Of a stretch of DNA of 64,000 nt, positions 32,134 to 44,666 are shown in pieces. The translations under genes were made by a program, and so were the position numbers. Source of the DNA: Cercospora beticola (Eukaryota > Ascomycota > Dothideomycetes > Mycosphaerellales > Mycosphaerellaceae); contig NC_088939.1 in the NCBI RefSeq assembly GCF_033473495.1, positions 434,001 through 498,000 on the forward strand, written 5' to 3'. Position 1 is the stretch's first letter. Every line of letters starts with the position of its first letter. Under the pieces are notes generated by a model. It searched no databases. It was given only the letters and a program-made list of their open reading frames with translations, and was not told where the DNA came from.

Positions 32134-33126
32134 ATGCCGTGCGGCTTGAGGAGTCGACGTCCCTTTGAATCTGGGAGGTCGAGAACGAAGGGGTACAATC
32201 ACGATGTCTCGGTGCAAATCAATGAGAGCAGGGTCATCAACAAGAGCAGCGATGTCGTGCCGGTTCCCGGTGCTGCACAACGACCTGAACTCCAGCATTA
32301 CACTGGATATGAAGCCTCCCTACAGAACGCACTTGCAGCCTTCAGACCTCACAAGCCAAGACCGGGTCACGAAATGCCCGAGCTCTATTTCAACAAGGGG
32401 GATCATTGCGCAGCGATGGCATGGGAACTCGTTTCATCGACAGACTCCATCGAGGATAAAATCAAGGCCGACAACTTGGCCTTTCCTTGCCACTGCCATG
32501 GGCTAGAATGTCTTACTGTTCCATGCGAGTCCAGCGAGCCTACCTGCGCAGGGTATGACAAGGGTGTATCGCATCATTCGCTCAATCCTGACGCCGTACG
32601 AACCGTATACATGCTTCCCATGAGGCAACAGCATTCGAGTGCAAGGCGGGCTCAACAACACATGGTCGCAGCGCCACTAAATTCAAGCGTTGATGGACCA
32701 GTATCGATGATCAGAGAGGCCTCTAGCTACACCACAAATTGGTGGCCGAAACCATTGCATGCGATGTGTGCTTGCGGTCACGCTCTCGGCAGACAACTTC
32801 AGGATGCTAAAGGCAGCTGCGAACTCGACCCAGCTGTCGTGTACCCCGTTCTGGCTAGCTATGACACTCACGACTTGTGCGTGAATTGTCTTGTGGTACT
32901 TGAGGAGAAGTTTTGTTGCGAATACGTGAACTTGAGTTTGTTCTCCTGGTTAAAGTTTGGAAAGCAGCTGGCAGTTCTAGAGACGTTGTCAAAGATTTGT
33001 TGTGCCAGTATGTCTAGTTCTTGGAACGGTCGAAGTATGCTGATGATGCGCGAAGCTCCCATTGAGTCTATGTTGAGGATATGTTGTGGCTCGATAAGAT
33101 TATTCGGCACGTTGTCTTCCCCATAG
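32134..33126 (+). CDS. Doubtful hypothetical protein (330 codons)
   Basis: An intact ATG-started frame of 330 codons with no family resemblance. It contains scattered Cys, including CHCHGLECLTVPC and CACGH in the middle and CASM and ICCG near the C-terminus. There is no signal peptide or transmembrane helix. Its length is unusual for chance in this base composition, but weakly patterned opposing frames overlap it. It could be an orphan gene or a spurious frame. Confidence 0.25.
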   Translation: MPCGLRSRRPFESGRSRTKGYNHDVSVQINESRVINKSSDVVPVPGAAQRPELQHYTGYEASLQNALAAFRPHKPRPGHEMPELYFNKGDHCAAMAWELVSSTDSIEDKIKADNLAFPCHCHGLECLTVPCESSEPTCAGYDKGVSHHSLNPDAVRTVYMLPMRQQHSSARRAQQHMVAAPLNSSVDGPVSMIREASSYTTNWWPKPLHAMCACGHALGRQLQDAKGSCELDPAVVYPVLASYDTHDLCVNCLVVLEEKFCCEYVNLSLFSWLKFGKQLAVLETLSKICCASMSSSWNGRSMLMMREAPIESMLRICCGSIRLFGTLSSP

Positions 33127-35068
33127 CTCATGTTCCTGGGTCACAGGACAATGACGAGATGTCTCAGTGGTTCCGCAATTCCGTAACCTCAGGACCTGTT
33201 GTTGTGAGGAGCAGCGAACCGACATTGAAGCGTCATGCGCCCTGATAATGTTGGATGGCACGGCTTCCGGAACTGTCACTGCATTCGAGGGTGATTCTGT
33301 GACGAGTCGCATTCGGGACAGGTGCCGCGCATCCTGTGGAGATCAACGGCATACATATTCCCATGCAAGGCTTATAGCTTCGGGACATGAAGTGCATTTG
33401 TATGCATAACGTGCATGTGCCATGAGATTCCGATCCGCTTCGTAGTACGTGGGATGCGGTTTGCCTGGAGAAGGAGTTCATTGGTATTGACAGGGTGTGA
33501 CAGATGACATGGTCCAGGTATTTACGAACGATACGGGACGACCTCTTTCGTTCTGGTCCTGTTTTCACGAGTCAAGAGCATTCGGCCGACTGCTGAGCGT
33601 GAGTCCGGTTCACGCGCGAGCAGCGATGCGTGGGCATCGCCACCAACAAGCTCATGTCGTACGCGAATCATACCACCTACAGTAACAGCCATAAACGCAA
33701 CGCGACCTGAGATGCAAGATCTTGGGGTGCAATGCACGAGCTCGCGGTGCTGGGTTTGCCGGCAGTTCGCGATACCGGCCACGGAAGTCGCCTCACGTCA
33801 GTAAGACTCTACCTTGGATAGCGTGATGAGGCAACATAAGCGCAAGCAGAGATGCGCATACGAAGGCGTGATGAAGGACAGGGCAAAGACGACTTGTGGG
33901 TCGGGACGATGGATGTGCTCTCGCCTCGTGTACAAGATCCCAACTCTGTGGTCGCGTAAGTGCTTCCTCGGCATTTGTTGATTGATCGGGCGAACAATGC
34001 CAGACATCGCTACCATGGCATTTCTGAAAGTAGGCAGGAAGGAGGGTGATGACTGGATGCTAACGACGTTCGGAAAATCGTGGCGTCGCTCAGCAAGGCT
34101 CATCACAGGGCATGATGCTGGATGCAGCCGGGAGTTGCGAGAGCGTGTCGCTAGTCTGCAGGATATGTTCGGCCCAGCATTCTGTTCCTGGGACCAAGCG
34201 AAGCAGAAGCGTCCTGGGCGTCGGTAGAGTTTCAAGCAGATAAGCCTGCAGACGGAGTAGCGAGATGGGAAATCGTGCTCTGGCTGCCGCGGGTCGGTCA
34301 CGCTGGCTCGGAAATGGTGAAGTGGCTCAGGAGAAATGAGTGTCGACGAAGCGGATGGTCATCATCGACGTTGAGCGGCGTGCGAGATGGGAAGAAGGGG
34401 AGTTCGTTGTGCAACACGCGAGGTTCTGCGGCGCGGTGAAGACTTCCGCCCAGGGACCGCCGCTTCCCATTTCCGTGCAGTGGGGGAGGCGCGCAACATC
34501 CGCCGCTGCTGATCCTTCGGACCACACTCGCCAACTCGTTGTTATCTGCAGCCATTCGCAGTCGCGCGCTGGCCGTAATTCCATCACGACGGGGAGTGCT
34601 GGTGCTGCTGCTTATCCTCTGCAGACTGCGGTCGACCGCCCCGTGGCAGCGGCTGCTGCACGACGATCCCGAAGCAGTGCACCACCACCCTGTCGCGCGG
34701 CCTGCATGCACGTTGCCGCATCAGGCGCTCTCGTAGAAAACACATGGAGAGGCAAGAGGAGAAGAACAAGTGCTCGAGCTTGCAATCATAAGCCACATCC
34801 GCCTGCGTCCATTCCCGCCTGTCGTGAACGGTGGAGGCAGTCAGCACCGCAAATTTGCTCCTCCTCAACACCGCTCCTCCGCCCCTCTGCAGGCTGATAG
34901 ACGAGTGCAGGAACTAGTACCACATCCAGACCCAGCACCCGCTCCCTGGACCACTCTCTGCGCGCGTGCATGCATCCGGCTCCCTCGCCGTCATGAGCGC
35001 ACCGCATACAAGGTGAGCAGCCATCCGCGCGGGCATGGCTGGTCTTTTCTCTGACCATTGCCTTTGCG
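33127..35068. other. Gene-poor intergenic region upstream of TSC1
   Basis: About 1.9 kb without a supported gene. Frames up to 205 codons overlap one another on both strands but carry no domain. The right end should hold the TSC1 promoter and leader. Confidence 0.4.
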
Positions 35069-38000
35069 ATGGCGCTGCGACCACCAAGGGCAGCGTCGAG
35101 GACACCGAGTCCCTTTACTGACCACATCCAACCCATCAGGTCCCTTCGCGATGTCACCAAAGCCCTACAGACCCATTTCACCGGCTCCAAGGTTCCTTCG
35201 AGCCTGCCCAACGAGAGCCGCCGCATGCTGCAGTCGTTCATCGATGAACACGAGGGCGAGATCGATCGTGACGAAGCGAGCCGAGCGAACCAGGACTTGA
35301 AATCCTTCTGGGACAGGCACATCGCGGGGAGCACGTCGCGGCTAGGCGCTTTTGTAGGCGTGCTGCGAGAGCTGCGACCTGCTCTGGTGAACGAGGATGA
35401 CATATTGGAATGGTATCAACTGGCAGCGAGGCCCGTGGTCAATGCCACAGGTCACAAGAAGGCCGCTCTGGAAGATGCGCAAGAGTTCATTGCGAGCATC
35501 CTGACATATGATGACGATGAGCCCGACTCCACGCAACGAGAGCGCACGCTGAGCCGGGTGTGCTCCGACTTGCTTAACATGTACGTCTCGCGGACACGAG
35601 GGCTTACGGAAGAGGACGGATACATTGCACCTGAGCTCGCTCAAATTTCTCATCAAGTCGAGACTGTTCTGGTCAATTTTGGCAAGAAGCACCCGAGGCG
35701 GCTCTTCTACGGCCTGGATGACATGATTGTGAAGGCAGATACGCGACTGCAGGGCTTGACGTTGCTCAGCTCTTTCCTCCGTCATCAGGCGCCGCACCTA
35801 TACCAAGTTACGCGGACTCCACTCGTTGACAGTTTGTTGAAGTGTCTGATGAACGACACTGACACGACAGTCCTCTCAGTTGCACTGACATCCTTGATCA
35901 TGCTCTTTCCTCATATCCCGGCTTCGCTCAAGGATCGACTGCCACGATTGTTCCTGGTGTACAGTCGTCTCCTGTGCTGGGAGCGGTTCTCAGCGCTAAG
36001 CGATGATGCCCAGAAGAGCTTGGTCACGGATGATCGCATCTCATCCAGCCCCTACGATCATGACGATGTTGGAATTGATGTATCCTGGGAAAAATGTCGA
36101 CCCCGCGAGGACTCAACAGAAGCGGCCACTCCAGAGCTCAAGATGTATTTTACTTATCTCTACGGATTATATCCGCTCAATTTCATGAGCTACATTCGCA
36201 AGCCGCGCAAATATCTACGAACTGCCAACTTTCCCGGTGCCGATGACTTTGATCTGGACCAAGCGGTCATCCGCAGCAGAAGCGAACAGTTCCGCCAAGT
36301 TCATCTCCTTCATCCCAACTTTTACAACCTGACCATTGAGGAGGAGCTTGATGACCCAAAGTGGCCAAAGACGGACCCAGCAGACGTGGTAGCAGAGTGT
36401 CAGGCCTTGGCCATGGACAGTCAGAAGTCCGTCTACGCGAGCCCTGGGCCGCCGCCTACCAGCAAATTACCTCCCTTGCCCCTTCCACCTGTACCACCCA
36501 TACCGGCACAAAGTCATGGAGCCATTTCCCCCGCGATCAGTCATACGAGTCTGCGCTCGGGAGCCAGCTGGCGAGATACTCAGTCTACTGCTGTTGATCC
36601 CGAGAGCCCAGTACTTGGCCCTGCAGATAGCACAGAGCTGTCGCGGCCGAGAAGTAAAGGTGCAGGCAATCCTTCATTGGAAGACTTCCCGGTTCCGTCA
36701 AGTGGTGGTCAACCGAACCCAGATAAGCAAGACTTGTCTCAGACGAATCTAGCCTACCTGCAGCGGGAATTGACTCTGGTCCGCAACGAGCTGAACTTTG
36801 AGCGTTGGCATAAGGCGCAATACTCGCAGCACATCGGACAGCTCATGCGCAAGAATGTCAAGGATGCGACTGTAGAGGCAGAGCACCTCAACTTGCTCAA
36901 TGCCAATCGTGCGCTGAAGCAGCAGCTTGAGCAAGTGCGCAGCGCACGTGAAGCAACGATCCGAGACTCCACCCTCACTCGCAAGCAGGCGAACAATCTG
37001 GAAGCGAACATGACGGAGCGTTTCAATAAGCTGAAGAAGGAACAAGAAACATGGGCAGCGGATGCCGAGGAACTGCGCAAGCTTCGTGCGGAGATGAAGA
37101 CGTATCGTGATTTGTTGAGTGCATCCGAGGCGCGCGAACTTCGAACCTCACAAGATCTTGAAATGGCCAAACGAGATCTTGAGCAGGTGCGGAAGTTGGA
37201 AGATCAGCTTGAGGAGGCTCGTCGAAAACTCCGCCAGTTGGAGTACAAAGAGTGGGACTTTGAGCATTCGAAACGAGAGCAGGAGATGCTGGTGAGCGAG
37301 AAGGAAACTCTGCAGATGCGGGTCCGACGACATGAACAGGAGATGGAGCGCACCAAGCGCATGTACAGTGATCGCATTGCGGAGCTGGAAGCATCACTCG
37401 GGACCAGAGACAGCTTCGATCGACCTACGACGTCTATTGGAGGACACACAGATGTGTCGGCTGCTCATGCAGCAACGCTGCAGGAGCTTGATGATGCGAG
37501 AGAAAAGCTGGCCCAGCTGAAGAAGACACACTCTCGATTACTTGAGCGGTTTACTGACATGGAACTGGAGTACCATTCGGTCAAGACGCAACTCGCACGC
37601 TTGCAGGGTGTTCCTGAGGATGATTACGATGGGGTGAAGAGCACCAGTAATGTGAGGCAGTCCAGGAGTATGTCTGGTGGAGTTCGGCCTGGAGTCATTG
37701 CCAGCATCTACGACATTGCGAGCGAGTACGAAGCGCCATCGGAGACGAACTTGACAAGCATCAGTAGAAGCGATCCCACGCCGAGACATCACATGCCCAG
37801 CATACCTGTGGCAACTGTCACGCCGCCTCGGAGTGAGGCCACAGTGGATAAGAGTGCCGGCTTGACGTGGAAGCCTTCGGTTGCGAGGACCCAAAAGAGT
37901 GATCAGAGTGAATCTTCACTAGTGTACAATCGGACTGCTCCTCTTGCGGCCGACGAGCAGAGTGTTCTTAGTGGAACCAGTACTGCCAGCGACGGCAAGA

Positions 38001-38210
38001 AGGCTAAGATTGATGCCAAGAGCGAGGTGCGAGTCTATGGGCGTGGTGAGTCGTCGTGGAGGGTTAGCACTGGATCACAGAACAGTATACTAACGGCTTT
38101 CAGGTGGAGCACAGAACATCAAGCTGAAGTCCAAGGATGAGCAGCCGAAGAAGGCAGAAAAGAAGGGTGGGTTCGGGAGTCGACTTGGGAAAGGCTTGGG
38201 GTTGGGTTGA
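35069..38210 (+). CDS. TSC1: Tsc1/hamartin homologue
   Basis: Predicted scaffold of the Tsc1-Tsc2 complex, which restrains the GTPase Rheb and so TORC1; in fission yeast it also affects amino-acid uptake. Exon 1 is 35069-38045 and exon 2 is 38104-38210. They are joined over a 58-bp intron with a TACTAAC branch site, giving 1027 aa. The N-terminal hamartin domain (about 20-400) is alpha-helical, with LTLLSSFLRHQAPHLY..TRTPLVDSLLKCL, SVALTSLIMLFPHIP and RLFLVYSRLLCWERF. A Pro/Ser-rich linker lies at about 450-555. A long coiled coil follows (about 565-860), rich in Glu, Lys, Gln and Leu. The C-terminal exon ends KKGGFGSRLGKGLGLG. Length and layout match the fungal family. It is the last intact gene before the RIP-mutated block. 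Confidence 0.93.
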
Positions 38211-39069
38211 GGATGAACGTGTGTTCCAGCTCTGTGCGCAATAGTTGGAGGGGGTGTAGCATAGGAAAGATGTACCACTTGGAAGGATTTGGCGAGTAAT
38301 GAAGACTCAGTGGATACCGAAAGGCTTGGCACGATTTGCACAGTGTCCCAGGCGACAGTATAGTCCGCAGAGCTGCATCGATCACGACTCAATACTTTTA
38401 GACCTCAACCCGTTGCCGCCCCGCGAAGAGGTCTTGCTGTTGTGTACCTTGGACAATGGTGTGCCACATCAGTCCTGCCATGGTATTTGCAGCATGGACC
38501 GGAACGATTTCCCGAATCTGACTTAGTTGCAAGCGCTCCGAGGATGCGATATGCCTCGAGGGCGAACAGCTTCTGGTCCAGTCTGGCGACCGCGAGCGGC
38601 GTGATGTGATGGGCTCCGCAGCATACCGTGTATTGGTAGAGAAGCTTGTGTCCCGGCAAGTCGCCATCTTGTTGATTGACCTGGTTCCGGCATCGACGTG
38701 AATACACAAACCTTTTCACCAGAGGCATCGTGTCGAGCGCAGGAGACAGAGGCGAAGGCTATGCAAGCTCTTCGACTGCGTTCTCTGGGAGACAAGGAGG
38801 TGGGCAAACGAGTCAAGCTTGGTCACACGCCAGTGCCGCTGTTCTCGGTTACTCGCTGCTGCTATAGGTTGGTCTGGCCACGCCTGTGATAGTAGGCGCA
38901 GGACCTCCATTTGCCTTCCCGAAATGGTAGCTGCAGGACGCCACATTGTGGCCAGATCGGGTCAGCACAAAGGCTATTCGATCCCCCGAAGCCCTGTCCA
39001 TCTTGCTTGCGTTTCACATTATCATGCAACAGACGCTTTGCAGCCGTTTAACCTGGAGTCGACGCAGCT
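38211..39069. other. Intergenic between TSC1 and the transposon block
   Basis: Normal-composition DNA with short unsupported frames. The composition changes over about 39.06-39.13 kb, where CA and TG become rare and TA-rich words begin. Confidence 0.5.
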
Positions 39070-39609
39070 GCGTATCGTAATAGTAGCGATACCGTTCCGT
39101 CTATCGCTAGCAGCCTATAAGCTACCTCCCCGTAGTAATAAATTTTAATATATATTAGTAGCTAAACTTTGCTTACGTAGCTTCTGCTAGCCGTATAAAT
39201 AGTAACTAACGCACGTTAGCCTTTAGAATACTAAACGCTAGTAGCTAATAGCTATATATACTACGAGAAGTTCTAGCGATTATAGAGTATACTAGGAATC
39301 TACTCCTCTCTAATAATCTATAATAAGGAATACTCTATCTTCTTCTACTTAATAAAACTCTTTATAAGTCTAATACTATTTATAGTAAGCTTAGTAGTAT
39401 ATAATACGTCGTATAAGATTAAGAAGAGCGTTAATCGTCCTAGAGAAGACTATAGGTTAGCTAAGATCTACTCGTTCGATAACTAAAATATACTATAGTA
39501 AATAAAGTATAATAGTAGTTATAATATATATAGTATCTAAGTAGTAGAGTATAGGTAAATTACTATAAGGATAGTAACTATTACTATTTTAAGAAATAGA
39601 TTAAAGTAT

Positions 39610-39840
39610 TACGATTTAAGATTCTATAGATACTATATCTTTCTATTTAATAGTTAGGCCTCGGGTAAGTAGTACTTTAGGCTTTAGGAATTCTTAGTAG
39701 AGAGTATTTCTTTATAGGCTTATAGTAGATAGAAACCTAAGCCTTTCTAACTACTTATTCTAGAGAGTTTTACTTTACTTTATTCTGCTATATCTAGATA
39801 GGTTAGACTTCTAAATTTAATAGGTTATAAGCCCGAGTTT
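39610..39840 (+). repeat. LTR-like segment, left copy
   Basis: Shares two separated blocks with 41731-42060: attcta-agatactatatct..cta through ttaggaattcttagtag, and a right edge ttataagcccg-gttt. The right edge looks like an LTR/primer-site junction. Heavily mutated, so the boundaries are guesses. Confidence 0.35.
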
Positions 39841-41730
39841 ATATCGTAGCCGGAAAGCTAGAAGCTAGAGGATATAATAGTAAGTACTCCTAGTAAGAGT
39901 TAAAGTACTCTAGTAAAAGACTTAAAAGTAATAGTAGAATCTAAAGCTATAAAAGAGTTAGAAGTAAAAGGAGTAGTCTTACGAGTATAAACTAGATAGT
40001 AGAAAGAATAGTATATATAGGTAGATAGAATATCTAATATATATTAGTTCTAAGTAGAAGGATATACTATATAGCTATATAAAGATAGAGAATAAACTCT
40101 ATAAAGTACCTAGGCTAGATACTTAGTAAATAAAAGTTATAGTCTAATAATACTAGGAGTTAGTCTAGTATTTCTCTACTACTAGAAAGTAGAAAAGAAT
40201 AAAGTTAGAAAAGTAGTTAGGCTATTAGAGAGAGTCTTCTAAAGATAGCTATATAAATAGAACTTACTATCTATTTAAAAGAAAATCTTATAAGACTAGA
40301 GAATTAGTTTATACTAAGTAGGTTATATTTAGAGAGAATAGTTATAAGATAGGTTCTAGAGAGACCTACTATTAGCTAATAATACTTTAGAGACTAACTA
40401 AACCTCTTACTATCTCTAGAATCTAAAGGAGAATTAGATAATTAGACTCTAGAAGTCTAGTTAGATAAACTAATATACTTAAGATTAAAAGGAGTTATAA
40501 ACCTACCTTTATTATAAATATAGTAGTACTAGGAGGTTCCTATACTAGAGAGTACTAGAGAGATATACTCCTTTAGCTATTAATATATATACTATATATA
40601 AGGCTTAGAGTATAATATCTACTTTAGAGCTATCTAGAAGATAGAGTTCTAAAAGCTCTAGCTAAAAGAGAGGAGTCTTAGTATAGTTAATCCTCTACTA
40701 GATAGTCTAGTATAAGAGAATTTCTACCTATATATATACTAAGAACTAAATACTAAGATATATAGGTCCTAGTTTACTATATAAAACAAATTTATTTCTT
40801 AGCTATAGTTAGAAGAACTTAGTAATATATATACTTAAAGTTAACTCTTTAGAAAATAAAATAGGAATAAGATAAAATAAATAGTACTTTAGTAAAAAGG
40901 CTATATCTAGTATTCTCTAAGGAGAACTTAGAATAATAGTTTAGAAAAATAGCTATATTTCTTAAGAGAGAAGATCTATACTTAACTATTAAGACCTTAA
41001 TATCTACTCTAATAACTAATAAAGTAAACTATAAAGCAATCTACTAGATTTAGCTTTATATTAGTAAAAAGAATAAAGAGATAGTATTAGAGAAATAGAT
41101 AGTAAAAGCTATCTAGTAAGAGCTAAAGAAGAAGTATAAGGATAATAAAGTATTAGGAAGGAAACTAGTATAGTAGTACTTTACCTTTTAAATAATAAGT
41201 TTATAGAGCGTATTATAAGTATAGTCTAGCTTACTATTACTTAGGAAGAAAATAAGAGAGGCCTAGCTAGTAATAGTAGAAGTAGTTAAACTTAAGAATA
41301 GAATCTAAGTTCTACTTAGTAGCCTATCTAAATCTTAGTTATCTATTAGAGATACTATAGATATCTAACTATACTTATTACCTAATAATATCCTTTCTAT
41401 TCTAGAAGAGAAAGAAGTAAAAATACCTAGGTAACTTAAACTAGAGAGAGGATTAGAGTATTTAGTTTATACTATAAGAGCTATATAGAGATAATAATAA
41501 GAAAGAAAAAGAATAGATAACTTAGAGTTATTTAAAGCTAGATAGTATACTCTATATTAAAGGAAAGAATACTTACTATTAAGCTATTAGTATCTAGAAC
41601 TTATAAGAAGTATAGTCTTAGCTTTTAGAAATATAAGTAAAGTAAGAGCTTTTACTATAATAGAGAATAAGACTAAGGAAAGTAACTAGCTATTAAGAGA
41701 TAGGTTATTAGAGAGAGTATTATAATATAA

Positions 41731-42060
41731 GATTCTAAAGATACTATATCTCTCTATCTAATAGTTAGATCTTAAGTAAGTAGTACTTTAAGCTTTAGGA
41801 ATTCTTAGTAGATATTAGAAAGTATAGTCTAGTTAGATATTCTAAGAGATACTTTAGAGATTAGGATTAGGTAATATAGGTTATATAATACTAGGTTATA
41901 TAACCTAGCTAATACCTATCTTAGAAGTAAGATATAACCTATAACTAACTAATATAATTAACTCGGTTAGTTCCTACTTATTATCTCTACTTCTACTATA
42001 TTATACCTATCCGACGAGTATCTATAAGAATATAATTTAATAGATTATAAGCCCGGGTTT
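41731..42060 (+). repeat. LTR-like segment, right copy
   Basis: Second copy of the two blocks, longer in the middle (about 110 bp more). It lies directly upstream of the plus-strand copia reading and may be its 5' LTR. Confidence 0.35.
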
Positions 42061-44650
42061 ATAGAGAGGCTCTAAGTAGTAAGAGTTAGTATTCTTATCC
42101 TTAAAGTAATATATATTACCTCTTATAGGACCTATAGTATTAACTAGATAGAGAAGTAGAAAAAGAGTATAAGAGAGACTAGAAGTATATTCTATCTATA
42201 CTATCTTAAAGCTTTAGAAGATCCTAGTTATAAGCTAGAAGTCTCTAAAGAGTAGGTAAGATAGAGAAAAGTCTAGTAAAGTATACTCTACTTTAAAAGA
42301 GAAGTATACTAAAGGAGTATAAAGAGAAAAGAATTAGCTTTAGACTATAGTACCTAAGTAGATAAGACTAGGCCTAAGTACTAAGTACTACTAATACCTT
42401 AGAACTAGCTAGTAGTACTCTTTAGAGAAAGTAGATCTTTTAGAGGTTCTCTACCTAAGAACCTAACTAACTTCTATAAAAGAGAAGAGTTCTTAGATAC
42501 TTTAGCTAAAAGAGAAGAGTCTTAGTAACTAGAGAAGATAGAAATCTAGAAGCTACTAGTTAGATTAAAAGAGCTTATATTTCTAGAGTTTAGATTTGTT
42601 TATTTAATTTTATAGAAATAGATTTAATAAGTAAATTAGATAGAAGGAGAATACTAATTCTAATAAGAGAAAACTAGAGACTATAGTTTAAGCTATAGGA
42701 AAATATATTTAGAGGAAAAGAAATCTTCTAAATAATCTTAGACTTAAAGAGATTATTAGTACCTACTCTAGCTAAAGCTAAAGTATCTAAAGCTTTATTA
42801 AGTAAAAGGAAAGGTACTACCTTTTTAGAGTTTAGCCTAAAATAGTAGAAGGATAATATAAAGGTAATCTATATTCTAATAGAAAGTCTTTATATAGATA
42901 ACTAAAATAAAGTAATAGATAAGATAAGAGTATATAATATCTAGATAAAGCTATATAGGAAATATAGTAAAGTCTAATAGGTATATATAATAGCTATTAT
43001 CTAAGAATTTATAATCTTTAAAATAGAACTAGAGGATATAATTAGAAAATTATAGATCTACTTTAGTAATCTTAGGAAGAGAATTATAGAGATTAACTAG
43101 AAGGAGTTATACTATAAGACTTCTAATATAAGGATTAAGTATCTACTCTTTATACTTCTAGCTAAGTATAAAAGTATAAAGTAGACTATCTAAGCTTAGA
43201 AGAACTTAGACTCTAAAGAAATCCTCTAACTCTTTAAAGTAGAGGAGTTAATATAGTATAGATACTAGTTATAAGAAATAGTAATATTTACTAAGAGTAG
43301 AGAAATCTAAAGTATAAAGCTAAAATACTACTTCTATAAAGAGAAGTATTTTAGAGATATTACTAAGTATCTATATTTTAATAAAGCTAAGAGAACTATT
43401 AACTTAAAATAGACTAGTAGAGTAGAGAAGAGAAGAATACTATCTAGAGAGAGTATATTTAGAAGAAGATCTTTACTAAATAGAGAAGTATTAAAAGAGA
43501 TAGTAAAGAAACTTAACTTAAAAGTCTAATCTCTTAAGAAGAAATAAATCTTAAAGAAGTTTTCTAAGAAAGTATATACTACCTAAGAAGATATAGAGCC
43601 TTCTATAGTATCTAAAGTATTTTAATCTCTATTAGAGGATAATAATATTAATAAAGTTATATACTTAACTATAGAAGTAAAAAGTAAGTATATACTATTA
43701 AGATAGCTACTTAATTCCTATACTTTATTATATATAACTAACTAAGAATTACTTTTTAGAGAATTAAAACCTCTTTAGAGGAAAAAGTAGATTAAGATTA
43801 GAGATAGCTATCTAATAGCTATATATATAGAAGATATAGTAATAAATAGGAAAAGAAGAAAATAGATTATTCTTAAGAATATTCTCTTTATATCTAGTCT
43901 AGAAGTAAATCTTATTTCTTAGAGCTAATTTAGCTAGTAGTATAGTATTTAACTACTAAAATTTATACTTATTTTATTATCTAGAAAACTAGTTATCTAG
44001 ATAAAACTATTAGAAGGAGTACTATTTATTAAGGAGATTAATAATATATTATAGGAGCTTATAATATTATACTTTAATTAAAAATAAGAGAATAAAGCCT
44101 ATATCTTTAAAGTCTAAGAAAAGACCTAAGAATAGTAAAAGCTTTAGTATAGAAGACTTATATATTTTAGAGAGAGTCTTCTTAGAAACCTATATAAAGT
44201 ATCTAACTTAAAGGCTTAGATTCCTATTCTAAAGGAATACTAACTTTATAGAGTATATTCCTTAGTAAAAATAAAGAAATATAGAGAGAAAGAAACTAAA
44301 AGGAAACTCTAAAAGTTATCTCTAGTTTCTATTAATATCTATAGTTCTTTATTTATCTTAAGATTAGAATATAAATAGTAGCTTAAGATTATTAATAACT
44401 TCTTAAGAAAGAAATAGACTTTCCTAATAAAGTCTAGAGAAGATATACTAAGTATCCTTAGAGACTAGAAGATAAAAGCTAAGCTATAATTAGGAAATCT
44501 CCTTTAGATTATAAGGAGTAATAGAGCAAAAGAGCTTCTTACTATACTAAAGTAATAGAAGAAGGAATATAGAATTTCCTTCTATATAACTAAAGTATAT
44601 AACTCTATCTAGAATAGAGTAGTTAAGAGGTTAATCTAAACTTCTAAAGA

Positions 44651-44666
44651 CTATATAAGAGTAATA
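44651..44666 (+). repeat. Target site duplication, left copy
   Basis: 16-bp ctatataagagtaata, identical to 49706-49721, flanking the LINE. Confidence 0.8.
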
